Shown: positions 7,958 to 15,564, counted from the first letter of the stretch. The stretch is DNA of 37,308 nt from Candidatus Duberdicusella sinuisediminis (GCA_003644445.1 QNCG01000004.1:1-37308), one strand, 5' to 3'. The notes: generated by a model not told the origin, from the letters alone. Program-made: numbers and translations.

Positions 7958-8458
7958 ATGATTAGAGAAGATATTGTAGAGAAGGCAAAAAAGATAAAAC
8001 TTTTGATTTTAGATGTGGATGGGGTTTTAACTGAAGGAAGCATTATTTATGATAACAAAGGCAGAGAGCTTAGAATTTTTAATGTTAAAGATGGGTTAGG
8101 GGTGTTTTTGCTTACTCAAAAAGGGTTTCCAGTGGTTATTTTGAGTGCCAAGAATTCTAAAGTTGTGAAAAGAAGAGCAAAGGATATGGGTATAAATGAT
8201 GTTTTTTCAGGATACCCTAAGGAGAAATTTTTAGATAAGATAATTAAAAAATATAAAGTGGGTTTAGAAGAAGTAGCTTTCATAGGAGATGACCTTATTG
8301 ATATAGAAGTAGCCAAAAGAGTAGGTTTCTCAATTGCAGTTAACGATGCGGTTGAAGACCTTAAGAGAATAGTTGATTTTATAACTGAAAATAAAGGAGG
8401 CAAAGGAGCAGTAAGAGAAGTTGTCGAAATTATTCTTCAGGCTAAAGATTTTAAATAA
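7958..8458 (+). CDS. kdsC: 3-deoxy-D-manno-octulosonate 8-phosphate phosphatase
   Basis: A 166-aa capless HAD (C0 type) phosphatase that removes phosphate from Kdo-8-P. 'LLILDVDGVLTEGSIIYD' holds the nucleophile Asp19 and Asp21, 'VVILSAKNSKVVKRRAKDMGI' is motif II, 'KEKFLDKI' gives the motif III Lys, and 'AFIGDDLIDIEVAKRVG' is motif IV. Standard KdsC length. It closes the kdsB-A-D-C block but may also be read from its own promoter in kdsD. It is followed by a 287-nt gap before the oxidoreductase operon. Confidence 0.94.
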   Translation: MIREDIVEKAKKIKLLILDVDGVLTEGSIIYDNKGRELRIFNVKDGLGVFLLTQKGFPVVILSAKNSKVVKRRAKDMGINDVFSGYPKEKFLDKIIKKYKVGLEEVAFIGDDLIDIEVAKRVGFSIAVNDAVEDLKRIVDFITENKGGKGAVREVVEIILQAKDFK

Positions 8459-8648
8459 AACTTAAAAAACTCCTGTTGCTACTCCCTCAAGATATTAGGT
8501 TTTCCAACCTGAAAATGTTAAAATTCATACTAAGATTTCCTTCTTCTGGGGTATGCTTTCTTTTTCTTCTTTTTATATCAAATTTTCTATCTAAAAGCAG
8601 ATTCATTCGGGCTGAAAACATTTTATTTTAGCAATTATTTTTGATATT

Positions 8649-8663
8649 TTGTTATTGTAACAA
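8649..8663 (+). promoter_or_regulatory. Palindrome upstream of the por promoter (possible operator)
   Basis: TTGTTA-TTG-TAACAA is a perfect 6-bp inverted repeat with a 3-nt centre; an inner ATTGT-A-ACAAT palindrome overlaps it. It sits 18 nt upstream of the -35 box of the por promoter, where an activator or redox regulator could bind. It is too short for the 18-bp Rex consensus (TTGTTAA-N4-TTAACAA), although the half-sites look alike. Confidence 0.35.
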
Positions 8664-8681
8664 TATTCGGGAAGATTTTTC

Positions 8682-8710
8682 TTGATTTATTCAACAGGTT
8701 GTGTTATAAA
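8682..8710 (+). promoter_or_regulatory. Promoter of the por operon
   Basis: TTGATT (8682-8687), 17-nt spacer, TATAAA (8705-8710). The predicted transcription start, about 8717, leaves a leader of roughly 29 nt before the porG ATG at 8746. It thus differs from the near-leaderless heads elsewhere in the window. The remaining gap 8459-8681 holds a weak 5-bp hairpin (8497-8510) without a T run, and no convincing gene. Confidence 0.6.
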
Positions 8711-8745
8711 TATTCTCCTTTTATCTTTTTTAAGTATTTTAAGGT

Positions 8746-9285
8746 ATGAAAGAAGTTAAGATATTTGCTCGGGCCGGGCAAGGTGCGATTACTACTGCAG
8801 CTATATTGGGCGAAGCTCTATTCTACGAAGGAAAGTATACTTATGCCTTTCCTCACTTTGGAGCAGCCAGGATGGGCGCAGCTATGAATGCTTTTTTGAG
8901 GTTTGATGAGAAGCCCATAAGGCTGCGTTCTAAGATTTATGAGCCTGATTATATAATTGTGATTGACCCCACTTTAATAGAGTCGGAGAATGTATTTTCA
9001 GGATTAAAAAGCCAGGCTAAGGCAATTTTAGCGGTGAGAGAGAATACCCCCCAGTATAAAGGAGAAGATTCCCAGGTTTATAGAGTTCCTGCAGAGAAAA
9101 TAGCTTTGGAAGTTATTGGTAAACCTTTTGCTAATACAGTTTTATTAGGAGCTTTCTCTAAAGTAAGCGGGGAAGTTAAATTAGAATCTATCTTGAAGGC
9201 GGTAGAAACAAGATTTAAAGATAAACCTCAGGTTTTAGGAAAGAATTTAGAGGCAGTTAGGAAGGGTTATTCTTCTATAGGGTAG
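8746..9285 (+). CDS. porG: Pyruvate:ferredoxin oxidoreductase, gamma subunit
   Basis: The 179-aa gamma subunit of a four-subunit 2-oxoacid:ferredoxin oxidoreductase, which oxidises pyruvate and CoA to acetyl-CoA and CO2 with reduction of ferredoxin. 'KIFARAGQGAITTAAILGEALFYEGKYTYAFPHFGAARMGAAMNAFLR' (4-51) is the hallmark 'GrGGqGv.ta...la' region of the CoA-binding domain. 'DYIIVIDPTLIE' and 'ANTVLLGAFSKVSG' are also typical. It heads the operon; the order G-D-A-B matches the Thermotoga por arrangement. The only ribosome-site-like sequence, AAGG, is one nt from the ATG. Confidence 0.92.
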   Translation: MKEVKIFARAGQGAITTAAILGEALFYEGKYTYAFPHFGAARMGAAMNAFLRFDEKPIRLRSKIYEPDYIIVIDPTLIESENVFSGLKSQAKAILAVRENTPQYKGEDSQVYRVPAEKIALEVIGKPFANTVLLGAFSKVSGEVKLESILKAVETRFKDKPQVLGKNLEAVRKGYSSIG

Positions 9286-9346
9286 TTTAAGATTTTTCCT
9301 CTAAGTTTATGAGAAAACAAAAGCATTAAAGTACTAATGAACTAAA

Positions 9347-9610
9347 ATGTTTAGTATTTTAGTAGCAAAAGCAGGTTCCTCTAAAGATAACAAGACTGGT
9401 TCCTGGCGTTCAGTAAAGAGGCCTAAGTTTTTACAGAAAGATTGTATTGGCTGTGGTTTGTGCAAATTGATATGCCCCGAAGCTTGCATTGAGGGAGAAG
9501 AAAAAAATACTTACCGTCCTGATTACGACTATTGCAAAGGTTGTGGTCTGTGTGCTTATATCTGTCCTAAGAAGGATATTGAAATGATTCTTGAAACTGA
9601 GGAAAAATGA
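9347..9610 (+). CDS. porD: Pyruvate:ferredoxin oxidoreductase, delta (ferredoxin) subunit
   Basis: An 87-aa subunit with two [4Fe-4S] motifs, 'CIGCGLCKLICPEAC' and 'CKGCGLCAYICPKKD', that passes electrons from the TPP site to external ferredoxin. The N-terminal 'KTGSWRSVKRPKF' is the usual PorD lead into the clusters. It starts 61 nt after porG; no Shine-Dalgarno is evident. The stop overlaps the porA start as ATGA, so the subunits are probably made in balance. Standard length. Confidence 0.92.
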   Translation: MFSILVAKAGSSKDNKTGSWRSVKRPKFLQKDCIGCGLCKLICPEACIEGEEKNTYRPDYDYCKGCGLCAYICPKKDIEMILETEEK

Positions 9611-10794
9611 AGAAATTTCTTGAAGGTTCTCAGGCAGTAGCCAAAGCTGTAAAGTTAGCAAAGCCTGGGGTAATTTCTGCTTATCCTATTACTCCTCAGA
9701 CTCACATTGTAGAAGGATTAGCTCAATTTGTAGCAGACGGGGAGTTAAAATCTGAATTTGTAAATGTAGAGAGTGAGCATTCGGCAGCTTCAGCTGTCTT
9801 AGGGGCAGAAGCCTGCGGGGTGAGGTCTTTTACCGCTACTTCTTCCCAAGGGCTAATTCTGATGAGTGAAGTTCTGTTTAATATTGCCGGGATGAGACTT
9901 CCAGTTATGCTTGTTTGTGCCAATAGGGCTTTATCGGCCCCTATTAATATCTGGAATGACCACCAGGATTCAATTGCTTTAAGAGATTCAGGCTGGATTC
10001 AGTTTTATGCTGAAAACCACCAGGAAGTAGTAGATTTCATACTTCAGGGTTATAAAATTGGAGAAAACCCCAAAATAATGCTTCCGGTTATGGTCTGCAT
10101 GGATGGGTATATCTTAACTCACGGTATGGAAGTCGTAGATATACCTTCTCAAGAGCAAGTAGATAAGTTTTTACCACCTTATAATCCTCCTTATAAGTTA
10201 GATATAGATAATCCTTTGAGTTTGGGTTTATTGGGTGACCCTACAGTATACATGGAGACTCGTTATGCTATTCAGGATACTCTTAATAATGATGTTTTAA
10301 AATTAATCCCTCAGGTTAGTTCAGAATTTGAGAGTATTTTTGGAAGGAGGACTTTAAAGTTAGTAGAAACTTATAAGACTGAAGATGCTGAGGTTATTTT
10401 AGTAGCTATGGGCTCAGTAGCCGGAACCATTAAGGATGTAATTGACGAAGAGAGAAGTAAAGGTAAAAAAGTGGGTTTATTGAAGATAGTAACTTACCGG
10501 CCTTTCCCCAAGGAAGAAGTATTTAATATTTTAAAGCAAGCTTCTCGGGTAGGAGTTATAGAAAAAGCTATTTCCTTAGGTTCTGATGGTCCTTTATATA
10601 CCGAAATTTCAGCTCTTTTCTCAGGAGAAAAAAATTCTCCTCAAATCAGTGGATTTATAGCTGGTTTGGGAGGTAGAGACATTACTGAAAAGACTATTCA
10701 AACTGTCATAGAGTTAGTAAAAGGGAAGAAAACAAGCTGTATTTTTATGGATTTGAATAAAGAATTACTCTGGGAGGATTTTCGTGTTATCTAA
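9607..10794 (+). CDS. porA: Pyruvate:ferredoxin oxidoreductase, alpha subunit
   Basis: The 395-aa alpha subunit, forming the pyrimidine half of the TPP site. 'GVISAYPITPQTHIVEGLAQF' carries the 'YPITP' motif, 'VNVESEHSAASAVLGAEACGVRSFTATSSQGL' the catalytic Glu region, and 'NIWNDHQDSIALRDSGWIQFYAENHQEVVDF' matches pyruvate-specific enzymes better than the 2-oxoisovalerate or 2-oxoglutarate types. The C-terminal domain ('KKVGLLKIVTYRPFPKEEV') is complete. It overlaps porD by 4 nt and porB by 11 nt. Pyruvate specificity is inferred by pattern only. Confidence 0.92.
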   Translation: MKKFLEGSQAVAKAVKLAKPGVISAYPITPQTHIVEGLAQFVADGELKSEFVNVESEHSAASAVLGAEACGVRSFTATSSQGLILMSEVLFNIAGMRLPVMLVCANRALSAPINIWNDHQDSIALRDSGWIQFYAENHQEVVDFILQGYKIGENPKIMLPVMVCMDGYILTHGMEVVDIPSQEQVDKFLPPYNPPYKLDIDNPLSLGLLGDPTVYMETRYAIQDTLNNDVLKLIPQVSSEFESIFGRRTLKLVETYKTEDAEVILVAMGSVAGTIKDVIDEERSKGKKVGLLKIVTYRPFPKEEVFNILKQASRVGVIEKAISLGSDGPLYTEISALFSGEKNSPQISGFIAGLGGRDITEKTIQTVIELVKGKKTSCIFMDLNKELLWEDFRVI

Positions 10795-11668
10795 ACATTT
10801 TTCTGAGCATAACTTTGTTTCTGGTCATACTGCCTGTGCCGGCTGTGGCCAGGCTTTAGCAGCCAGATTAGTAGTAGATGCAGCAGGCAAGAATACAATT
10901 GCTACTAATGCGACCGGTTGTTTAGAAGTTTTTTCCACTAAGGCTCCTCAGAGCAGTTGGAATATTCCCTGGATACATTCTCTATTTGAAAATTCAGCAG
11001 CAGTAGGGAGTGGGGTAGAATCTGCCTTAAGATACTTGGGAAAGATTGACAAAGTAAGAGTTATTTCTCAGGGAGGAGATGGAGGAACATCTGATATTGG
11101 ACTTCAGGCACTTTCGGGGATGCTGGAGAGAGGCCATGATGTTTTATATGTCTGCTACGATAATGAGGCCTATATGAATACTGGGATTCAAAGAAGTAGC
11201 CTTACTCCCTTTTCTGCTAATACTACTACTTCTCCTCCGGGGAAAGTCTCCACAGGCAACCCTAAATTAAAGAAACCTTTGGTAGAAATATGTTCAGCCC
11301 ACCATATTCCTTATTCAGCCTCAGCTTCTGTAGGTTATCCTCAGGATTTACAAAGAAAGGTTAAGAAGGCTTTATCTATTAGAGGTCCAAAATTTCTTCA
11401 GATTCATTGCCCTTGTCCTTTAGGCTGGAGGTATGAGCCAGGTTTAACTTTAGAGATAGCCAGACTAGCTGTAGGGAGTGGACTTTATCCTTTGATAGAA
11501 TATGAGTATGGAAAATTAACCAAGGTTTTTAAGATACCTAAACCTAAACCAGTTGAGGAGTATTTGAAACTGCAGGGAAGATTCAGGCACATAGTCAATA
11601 GTCAAGAAGAAGTAGCCAAAATTCAGAAGATTGCCGATAAAAATATAGATTATTATCAGCTTAAGTAA
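10784..11668 (+). CDS. porB: Pyruvate:ferredoxin oxidoreductase, beta subunit
   Basis: The 294-aa TPP-binding beta subunit. 'TACAGCGQALAARL' gives Cys18 and Cys21, 'NATGCLEVF' a third and 'IHCPCPLGW' a fourth Cys for the proximal [4Fe-4S] cluster. 'ISQGGDGGTSDIGLQAL...YDNEAYMNTG' is the Mg-TPP motif, and 'TPFSANTTTSPPGK' is typical of pyruvate enzymes. The start is GTG, 11 nt inside porA, and is supported by the strong ribosome site GGGAGGA (10771-10777). It is followed 11 nt later by a ferredoxin gene. Confidence 0.93.
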   Translation: MLSKHFSEHNFVSGHTACAGCGQALAARLVVDAAGKNTIATNATGCLEVFSTKAPQSSWNIPWIHSLFENSAAVGSGVESALRYLGKIDKVRVISQGGDGGTSDIGLQALSGMLERGHDVLYVCYDNEAYMNTGIQRSSLTPFSANTTTSPPGKVSTGNPKLKKPLVEICSAHHIPYSASASVGYPQDLQRKVKKALSIRGPKFLQIHCPCPLGWRYEPGLTLEIARLAVGSGLYPLIEYEYGKLTKVFKIPKPKPVEEYLKLQGRFRHIVNSQEEVAKIQKIADKNIDYYQLK

Positions 11669-11679
11669 GGAGGGGTTTT

Positions 11680-11865
11680 ATGACTAAGATAGTGATTGAT
11701 GAGTCTAAGTGTGTGGGCTGTGGTCTGTGTGTAAATAATTGTCCTGATTGTTTTGAACTTTCTGATGAAGGTATAGCTAAGGTGAAGAATTCTTCCTGTG
11801 AAGATTGTGATTTAAAAGATATAGCTTCTCAGTGCCCCGTAGAGGCTATAACTATTGAAGATTAG
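11680..11865 (+). CDS. Small single-cluster ferredoxin
   Basis: A 61-aa ferredoxin, probably the electron acceptor of the Por complex encoded just upstream. Cys11, 14 and 17 ('CVGCGLC') and Cys52 ('QCP') fit the ligands of one [4Fe-4S] cluster. Cys21 and Cys43 match the pair that forms a disulfide in Thermotoga-type ferredoxins, where the second cluster has been lost; Cys24 and Cys40 are extra. It has a strong AAGGAGG site 7 nt before the ATG. The 3' end overlaps the convergent foldase gene by 4 nt, with no terminator between them. Confidence 0.9.
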   Translation: MTKIVIDESKCVGCGLCVNNCPDCFELSDEGIAKVKNSSCEDCDLKDIASQCPVEAITIED

Positions 11866-13265
11866 AATTTAGAAATAGTAAGTTTACTTTCTTTTATTAG
11901 CTGGATTATAAAATCAGAAAAGACTTCCGCTCTTTTTTCAGTAAGGATTAAATTTTTGTATTTCTCCTTTTCTTCTTTAAATTTTTCCTCATCAATACCT
12001 TTCTTTTCTAAGAGTTGAACTATTACCAAGCCCTTCTTTACTTCTAAGGGCTGAAGATGAATTTCTCCTGCTTGTAAGGAGAAGACAGTGTTTTTAAAGT
12101 TCATATCTAAGCCGATATTCTCTATAAAATCTTTCCTTTTAAAAAATTTGGTTTCCGAGAGAGTAGCCCCGGGATAAGAAGAGACTTCTCTTAAATCTTT
12201 TAATTTCTTTTCTTCTATTTCAGAGATTATTTTAGAAGCTAATTCTTTAGCTTTCTGGTGAACTTTTTCTTCTTTGAATTTTTCTTTAACTTCTGCTTTT
12301 ACTTTACTAAACTCAGGGATGTGAGAAGGTTTTTCGTCAATCTTACTAAAAAAGATAAAACCTTCTTCTGTTTTAAATGGCCCGTAAATTTTATTTTTTT
12401 CAGCTTCCAGAGATTTAATAGCTATTTTCTTCTGCCAGCCTAATCCTTTAATAGGGTCTTCTACAGAGAAGTAATCAGTTTCTACTATTTCTAAATTAAA
12501 CTTCTTAGCTATCTCTTCCAAAGATTTTCCTTTAAATTCTTTCTCTATCTCCTTAAGCCGGTCTTCGTAAGAAGGGCTAATTAAAAGATAATTTATCTTT
12601 ACTTTAGGAGGAATTCTAAATTTTTCCTTATTTTCTTCAAAAAAACTTTTTAATTCTTCTTCAGTGGGGGTTATCTCTTCTTTAAGCTTTTCAAATTCTA
12701 TGAGAATATATTTAGCTTTTGCCTGCTCGGTCTCTCTTTTAAATCTTTCTCTTATTTCCTGTTCAGTAACTTTTACATCTTTTAAAGCTCTCTCTCTTAA
12801 TTTTTCTGCTCTTATCAGGTCTCTTAAGAATTCTTCAAACTGGGCAGGTGTAATCCCCAGTCTCTTAAGGATAGAAAGGTATCTCTTTTTAAGAGAGGAG
12901 GGTTGACTATTTAGGAAAGGAAAACTTTTAATGTAGTTTAAGACTTCCTCATCAGTTACCTCAATATTTTCTCTTTTGGCTTTTTCTATAAGGAGTAATC
13001 TTTGCCAGGCATAGGTTTTTAATTGATTTAGCTGAACCCCCGACAAGGCTTCTCTTCCTGCTTGAAGGAACAAAAGAGCCTGGATATTTTGGAGAAAAGC
13101 TTCAAACTCTTGAGGATAGACCTTCTTCCCATATATCTTTCCCAGGTAAGATGTCCTTGCTCTGATAAAATAGTTTGCTCCCCAGAAGACAAAAGCCGGC
13201 ACAATTACTATAACTAAAAGCCAGAGAACCTTTTTAATATCAGTCTTTCTTATTTTTCTTAACAT
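11862..13265 (-). CDS. Membrane-anchored SurA/PpiD-type peptidyl-prolyl isomerase
   Basis: A 467-aa periplasmic foldase, the only clear minus-strand gene. Basic residues then one transmembrane helix ('VLWLLVIVIVPAFVFWGANYF', about 13-33) anchor it in the inner membrane with the bulk outside. A SurA-type N-terminal chaperone domain follows ('GKIYGKKVYPQEFEAFLQNI...LLLIEKAKRENIEVTDEEVLNYI'), then a parvulin-like region from about 190 to 345 ('PPKVKINYLLIS...EEGFIFFSKIDEKPSHIPEF') and a second helical part. The parvulin core looks divergent, so isomerase activity is uncertain; PpiD and SurA often work as holdases. It fits with BamA and Skp elsewhere in the window as outer-membrane protein biogenesis. 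Confidence 0.75.
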   Translation of the reverse strand: MLRKIRKTDIKKVLWLLVIVIVPAFVFWGANYFIRARTSYLGKIYGKKVYPQEFEAFLQNIQALLFLQAGREALSGVQLNQLKTYAWQRLLLIEKAKRENIEVTDEEVLNYIKSFPFLNSQPSSLKKRYLSILKRLGITPAQFEEFLRDLIRAEKLRERALKDVKVTEQEIRERFKRETEQAKAKYILIEFEKLKEEITPTEEELKSFFEENKEKFRIPPKVKINYLLISPSYEDRLKEIEKEFKGKSLEEIAKKFNLEIVETDYFSVEDPIKGLGWQKKIAIKSLEAEKNKIYGPFKTEEGFIFFSKIDEKPSHIPEFSKVKAEVKEKFKEEKVHQKAKELASKIISEIEEKKLKDLREVSSYPGATLSETKFFKRKDFIENIGLDMNFKNTVFSLQAGEIHLQPLEVKKGLVIVQLLEKKGIDEEKFKEEKEKYKNLILTEKRAEVFSDFIIQLIKESKLTISKF

Positions 13266-13404
13266 TTCTTTTTTAAATTGGCCTTATAGATTATCATATA
13301 AAGTTAGGCCTTACAAGGAGAAATTATAGTCTGGCTAACTTGAAATCTTTTAGTTTAAGGATGTTCTGTATTGAGCCTAAAGAAAGACTGCAAGTTATTT
13401 GGAC

Positions 13405-13432
13405 TTGACAGGATTTACCCTTTTAGTAGAAT
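13405..13432 (+). promoter_or_regulatory. Near-consensus promoter, leaderless geometry, before the HDAC-family gene
   Basis: TTGACA (13405-13410), 16-nt spacer, TAGAAT (13427-13432). The predicted start of transcription is near 13439, and the GTG start codon is at 13442. An in-frame TAA at 13433-13435 excludes any earlier start, and no Shine-Dalgarno exists (TTAAATCCAA). This is the best-constrained leaderless case in the window. Confidence 0.7.
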
Positions 13433-13441
13433 TAAATCCAA

Positions 13442-14371
13442 GTGGTATACGTGGCTTTAGATGACAGGCTTTCTTTATACTCTTTTCCCAATCACCCCTT
13501 TAATAACTCCCGATACTTTTCTTTTAAGCAGGCTTTAGAGGGAAGAAAAATACTCTCTCTTTTAGGAAAGATAAATTCCCGCCAGGCAGAGATAGAGGAG
13601 CTGTTACTCTTTCATACTCCTGAATACATAGATTTTGTTAAGAGGGAGGAAGCTGAAGGTGGCTATTTAGATTTTGGAGATACTCCTGCTTTTAAAGGAG
13701 TATTTAAGGGGAGCAGAATTGTTGTAGGTACTACCCTCAATTCTATAGATAAGGCTATAGAGGAGAATACCCGGGTGTTTAATCCTGTAGGTGGTTTACA
13801 CCATGCTTATAGAGATAAAGCAGGAGGTTTCTGTGTATTTAACGACATCGGCGTAGGCATAAATTATTTGAGGAAAAAATACAAGATAAAAAATATACTC
13901 TATTTTGACATTGATGCTCACCATGGTGATGGTGTCTTTTATTCTTTTTTAGAGGATCCCAATTTATACATCGTAGATTTTCATCAACGAGGTATATTCC
14001 CGGGAACAGGAGAAAAAAGAGAAAGAGGGGAAGGAAGAGCCTTAGGGACAAAACTGAATATAGAGCTGAAATCAGGGGCTGAGGACAGAGATTTTTTTAG
14101 GGAATTAAAAGAAGTGAGAGAATTTTTAGATACGAAGAAGATAGATTTTATCCTAATGCAAGCAGGCTGTGATTGTTTAGCCCAAGACCCTCTAACCTTT
14201 TTAAATTTAACTGAAGAAGTACACAGAGAAGTAACTAAGCTTTTACTGGAGATAGCTGAGAAATTCACTAAGGGGAGGATGGTAATATTGGGTGGGGGAG
14301 GATACCTTTTAGAGAATATAAAGAAAGCCTGGCCAGCAGTAATAGAAGAATTACTTTTAAGAGGAGCTTAA
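13442..14371 (+). CDS. Histone-deacetylase-family Zn hydrolase (AcuC / acetylpolyamine-hydrolase type)
   Basis: A 309-aa arginase/deacetylase-fold enzyme that would remove acetyl groups from lysine or polyamines. 'HPFNNSRY' opens the domain; 'GGLHHAYRDKAGGFCVFNDIGVGI' carries the catalytic His pair; 'YFDIDAHHGDGV' gives the Zn-binding Asp and His; 'MQAGCDCLAQDPL' gives the second Zn Asp; 'GGGGYLLENI' ends the active site. All key residues are present, so it should be active. The start is GTG directly behind a promoter. It is transcribed away from the foldase gene and has no acetoin genes nearby; the substrate is unknown. Confidence 0.88.
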   Translation: MVYVALDDRLSLYSFPNHPFNNSRYFSFKQALEGRKILSLLGKINSRQAEIEELLLFHTPEYIDFVKREEAEGGYLDFGDTPAFKGVFKGSRIVVGTTLNSIDKAIEENTRVFNPVGGLHHAYRDKAGGFCVFNDIGVGINYLRKKYKIKNILYFDIDAHHGDGVFYSFLEDPNLYIVDFHQRGIFPGTGEKRERGEGRALGTKLNIELKSGAEDRDFFRELKEVREFLDTKKIDFILMQAGCDCLAQDPLTFLNLTEEVHREVTKLLLEIAEKFTKGRMVILGGGGYLLENIKKAWPAVIEELLLRGA

Positions 14372-14377
14372 TTTTTC

Positions 14378-14406
14378 TTTACAATATATCTTTAAAATTG
14401 TATAAT
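14378..14406 (+). promoter_or_regulatory. Promoter before the basic mini-protein and hisG, leaderless geometry
   Basis: TTTACA (14378-14383), 17-nt spacer, TATAAT (14401-14406), starting 6 nt after the HDAC-family stop. A GTG opens the 50-codon frame at 14415, 8 nt after the -10 box, with no Shine-Dalgarno. Only one mismatch to the sigma70 consensus, so this is among the strongest promoters in the window. Confidence 0.7.
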
Positions 14407-14414
14407 TAATTTCT

Positions 14415-14567
14415 GTGCCTAAGCCCAAAAAGGTTAAAATTAGAAAAATCTGGTTGATTAATCCTAAGACCCGAATTAAGGAGAGTAAAAAAATATATAA
14501 AAGAAGTAAAGAAAAGCAAAGGTTTAAGAAAGAGGTTAACAAGTGTCTAAAAGAATCCTCAAGTTAG
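14415..14567 (+). CDS. Basic 50-aa mini-protein, unrecognised, overlapping hisG
   Basis: A 50-codon frame (too short for the ORF track) reading [20 protein letters not shown]... with '[15 protein letters not shown]' in the middle. About two-fifths of the residues are Lys or Arg, and a motif of the form W-x-I-N-P-x-T-R-x-K-x-S-K-K-x-Y-x-R stands out, suggesting a nucleic-acid or ribosome binder. Support comes from the near-perfect promoter 8 nt before its GTG, from filling the gap between HDAC and hisG, and from the 25-nt overlap with hisG, which suggests translational coupling. Alternative: a leader whose only role is to deliver ribosomes to hisG. I do not recognise the family. Confidence 0.55.
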   Translation: MPKPKKVKIRKIWLINPKTRIKESKKIYKRSKEKQRFKKEVNKCLKESSS

Positions 14568-15427
14568 GTCTGCCTAAAGGGAGCCTTCAAGAGGCAACTT
14601 TTAAGCTTTTTCAGATGGCTGGGTTTAAAATAAGTTTAAGTTCTGAGCGTTCCTATTTTCCTTCCATAGATGATGAAGAAATTTTTCCTGTTTTAATTAG
14701 AGCTCAGGAGATGTCCCGCTATGTAGAGAAGGGAGATTTAGACTGCGGGATAACCGGAGAAGACTGGATTAGGGAAAACTCCTCTAAAGTTAAGAGGGTA
14801 GCCCAACTCCTTTATGCCAAGAAGACTTTCCGGCCAGTAAGGTGGGTAATAGCAGTAAGAGAAGATTCCAAGATTAAGAATGTAAGAGACTTAAAGGAGA
14901 AGAGAATTGCTACGGAGTTAGTAAATGTAACCAAACAATTTCTCAAAAAGCATAAGGTTAAAGCTTTTGTAGAGTTTAGCTGGGGTGCTACGGAAGTAAA
15001 GGTAAAGAGTGGTTTAGTTGACGCTATAGTTGAACTTACTGAAACCGGGGCCTCTTTGAGAGCTAATAATTTAAGGGAGATAGCCTGTGTTTGTGAGTCT
15101 ACTACCAAGTTTATAGCTAACAATTCTGCTTATAAAGATAGCTGGAAGAGAAAAAAGATAGACTACATAGCCTTGCTTCTTTTAGGAGCAATCCAGGCTC
15201 AGGGGAAAGTGGGGATAAAATTAAATATGAAGAAGAAGGATTTAAATAAAGTCTTAGAAGTTTTGCCGGCTTTGAGAAAGCCAACGATTTCTTCTCTGGC
15301 TAGTAAAGACTGGTTTGCCTTAGAAGTTATAATAGAAGAAGATAAAGTTAAAAAACTCATACCCAGACTTAAAGAATTAGGAGCAGAAGGTATAGTAGAA
15401 TATCCTTTAAATAAGATAATAAATTAA
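14543..15427 (+). CDS. hisG: ATP phosphoribosyltransferase, long form
   Basis: A 294-aa HisG of the long (HisG-L) type, catalysing ATP + PRPP to phosphoribosyl-ATP, the first step of histidine synthesis. The N-terminal catalytic part has '[23 protein letters not shown]' and '[15 protein letters not shown]'; '[19 protein letters not shown]' (about 161-179) is the PRPP loop. Residues about 215-294 form the ACT-like histidine-sensing domain ('[28 protein letters not shown]'), so no HisZ partner is needed. Start GTG with an AAGAGG site 8 nt upstream. No other his genes are in the window. prs, 5.7 kb downstream, makes its PRPP. Confidence 0.93.
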   Translation: MSKRILKLGLPKGSLQEATFKLFQMAGFKISLSSERSYFPSIDDEEIFPVLIRAQEMSRYVEKGDLDCGITGEDWIRENSSKVKRVAQLLYAKKTFRPVRWVIAVREDSKIKNVRDLKEKRIATELVNVTKQFLKKHKVKAFVEFSWGATEVKVKSGLVDAIVELTETGASLRANNLREIACVCESTTKFIANNSAYKDSWKRKKIDYIALLLLGAIQAQGKVGIKLNMKKKDLNKVLEVLPALRKPTISSLASKDWFALEVIIEEDKVKKLIPRLKELGAEGIVEYPLNKIIN

Positions 15428-15436
15428 AACAGAACT

Positions 15437-15529
15437 ATGCCTTGCGGGAGAAAAAGAAAATTAAAAAAAGTAAAGAGACACTGGTTTAAAAAGAGAAGGA
15501 AACAGCAGAGACACAAAAAGAAAAAGTAA
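15437..15529 (+). CDS. 30-aa highly basic mini-protein, COX24/AURKAIP1 (mS38)-like
   Basis: ATG 15437 opens MPCGRKRKLKKVKRHW and runs to TAA 15527; 18 of 30 residues are Lys or Arg. It resembles, from memory, the tiny bacterial 'MP(S/C)GKKRKRHK...HKRKKRLRKNRHKKK' proteins annotated as AURKAIP1/COX24-domain, which belong to the ribosome-associated mS38 group. The pattern 'MPCGRKRK...H.FKKRRKQQRHKKK' fits closely. It lies 9 nt after hisG with no clear Shine-Dalgarno and is too short for the ORF track. Likely a ribosome-bound peptide; that role is inferred. Confidence 0.65.
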   Translation: MPCGRKRKLKKVKRHWFKKRRKQQRHKKKK

Positions 15530-15564
15530 AGAGTCCCTCAAAGAGAGTAAATATTAGAGCTACG

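Noticed and set aside
8497-8511. AGGTT-TTCC-AACCT hairpin as a terminator after kdsC
   Set aside because: Only 5 bp and not followed by a T run.
8515-8631. 38-codon frame MLKFILRFPSSGVCFLFLL with a hydrophobic stretch in the kdsC-porG gap
   Set aside because: No ribosome site or close promoter before the ATG, low-complexity T-rich DNA that easily gives hydrophobic codons, and no recognisable motif.
8649-8663. Rex-binding site
   Set aside because: Half-sites resemble it, but the palindrome is 15 nt, not the 18-bp spacing of the Rex consensus; kept only as a generic operator candidate.
12258-12906. Plus-strand ORFs of 61 and 80 aa inside the foldase gene
   Set aside because: Antisense to a clear SurA/PpiD-type protein with family features; Phe- and Ser-rich shadow translations.
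14357-14542. Minus-strand 61-aa hydrophobic ORF
   Set aside because: Shadow of the promoter and basic mini-protein on the + strand; it arises from Lys-rich codons read in reverse.
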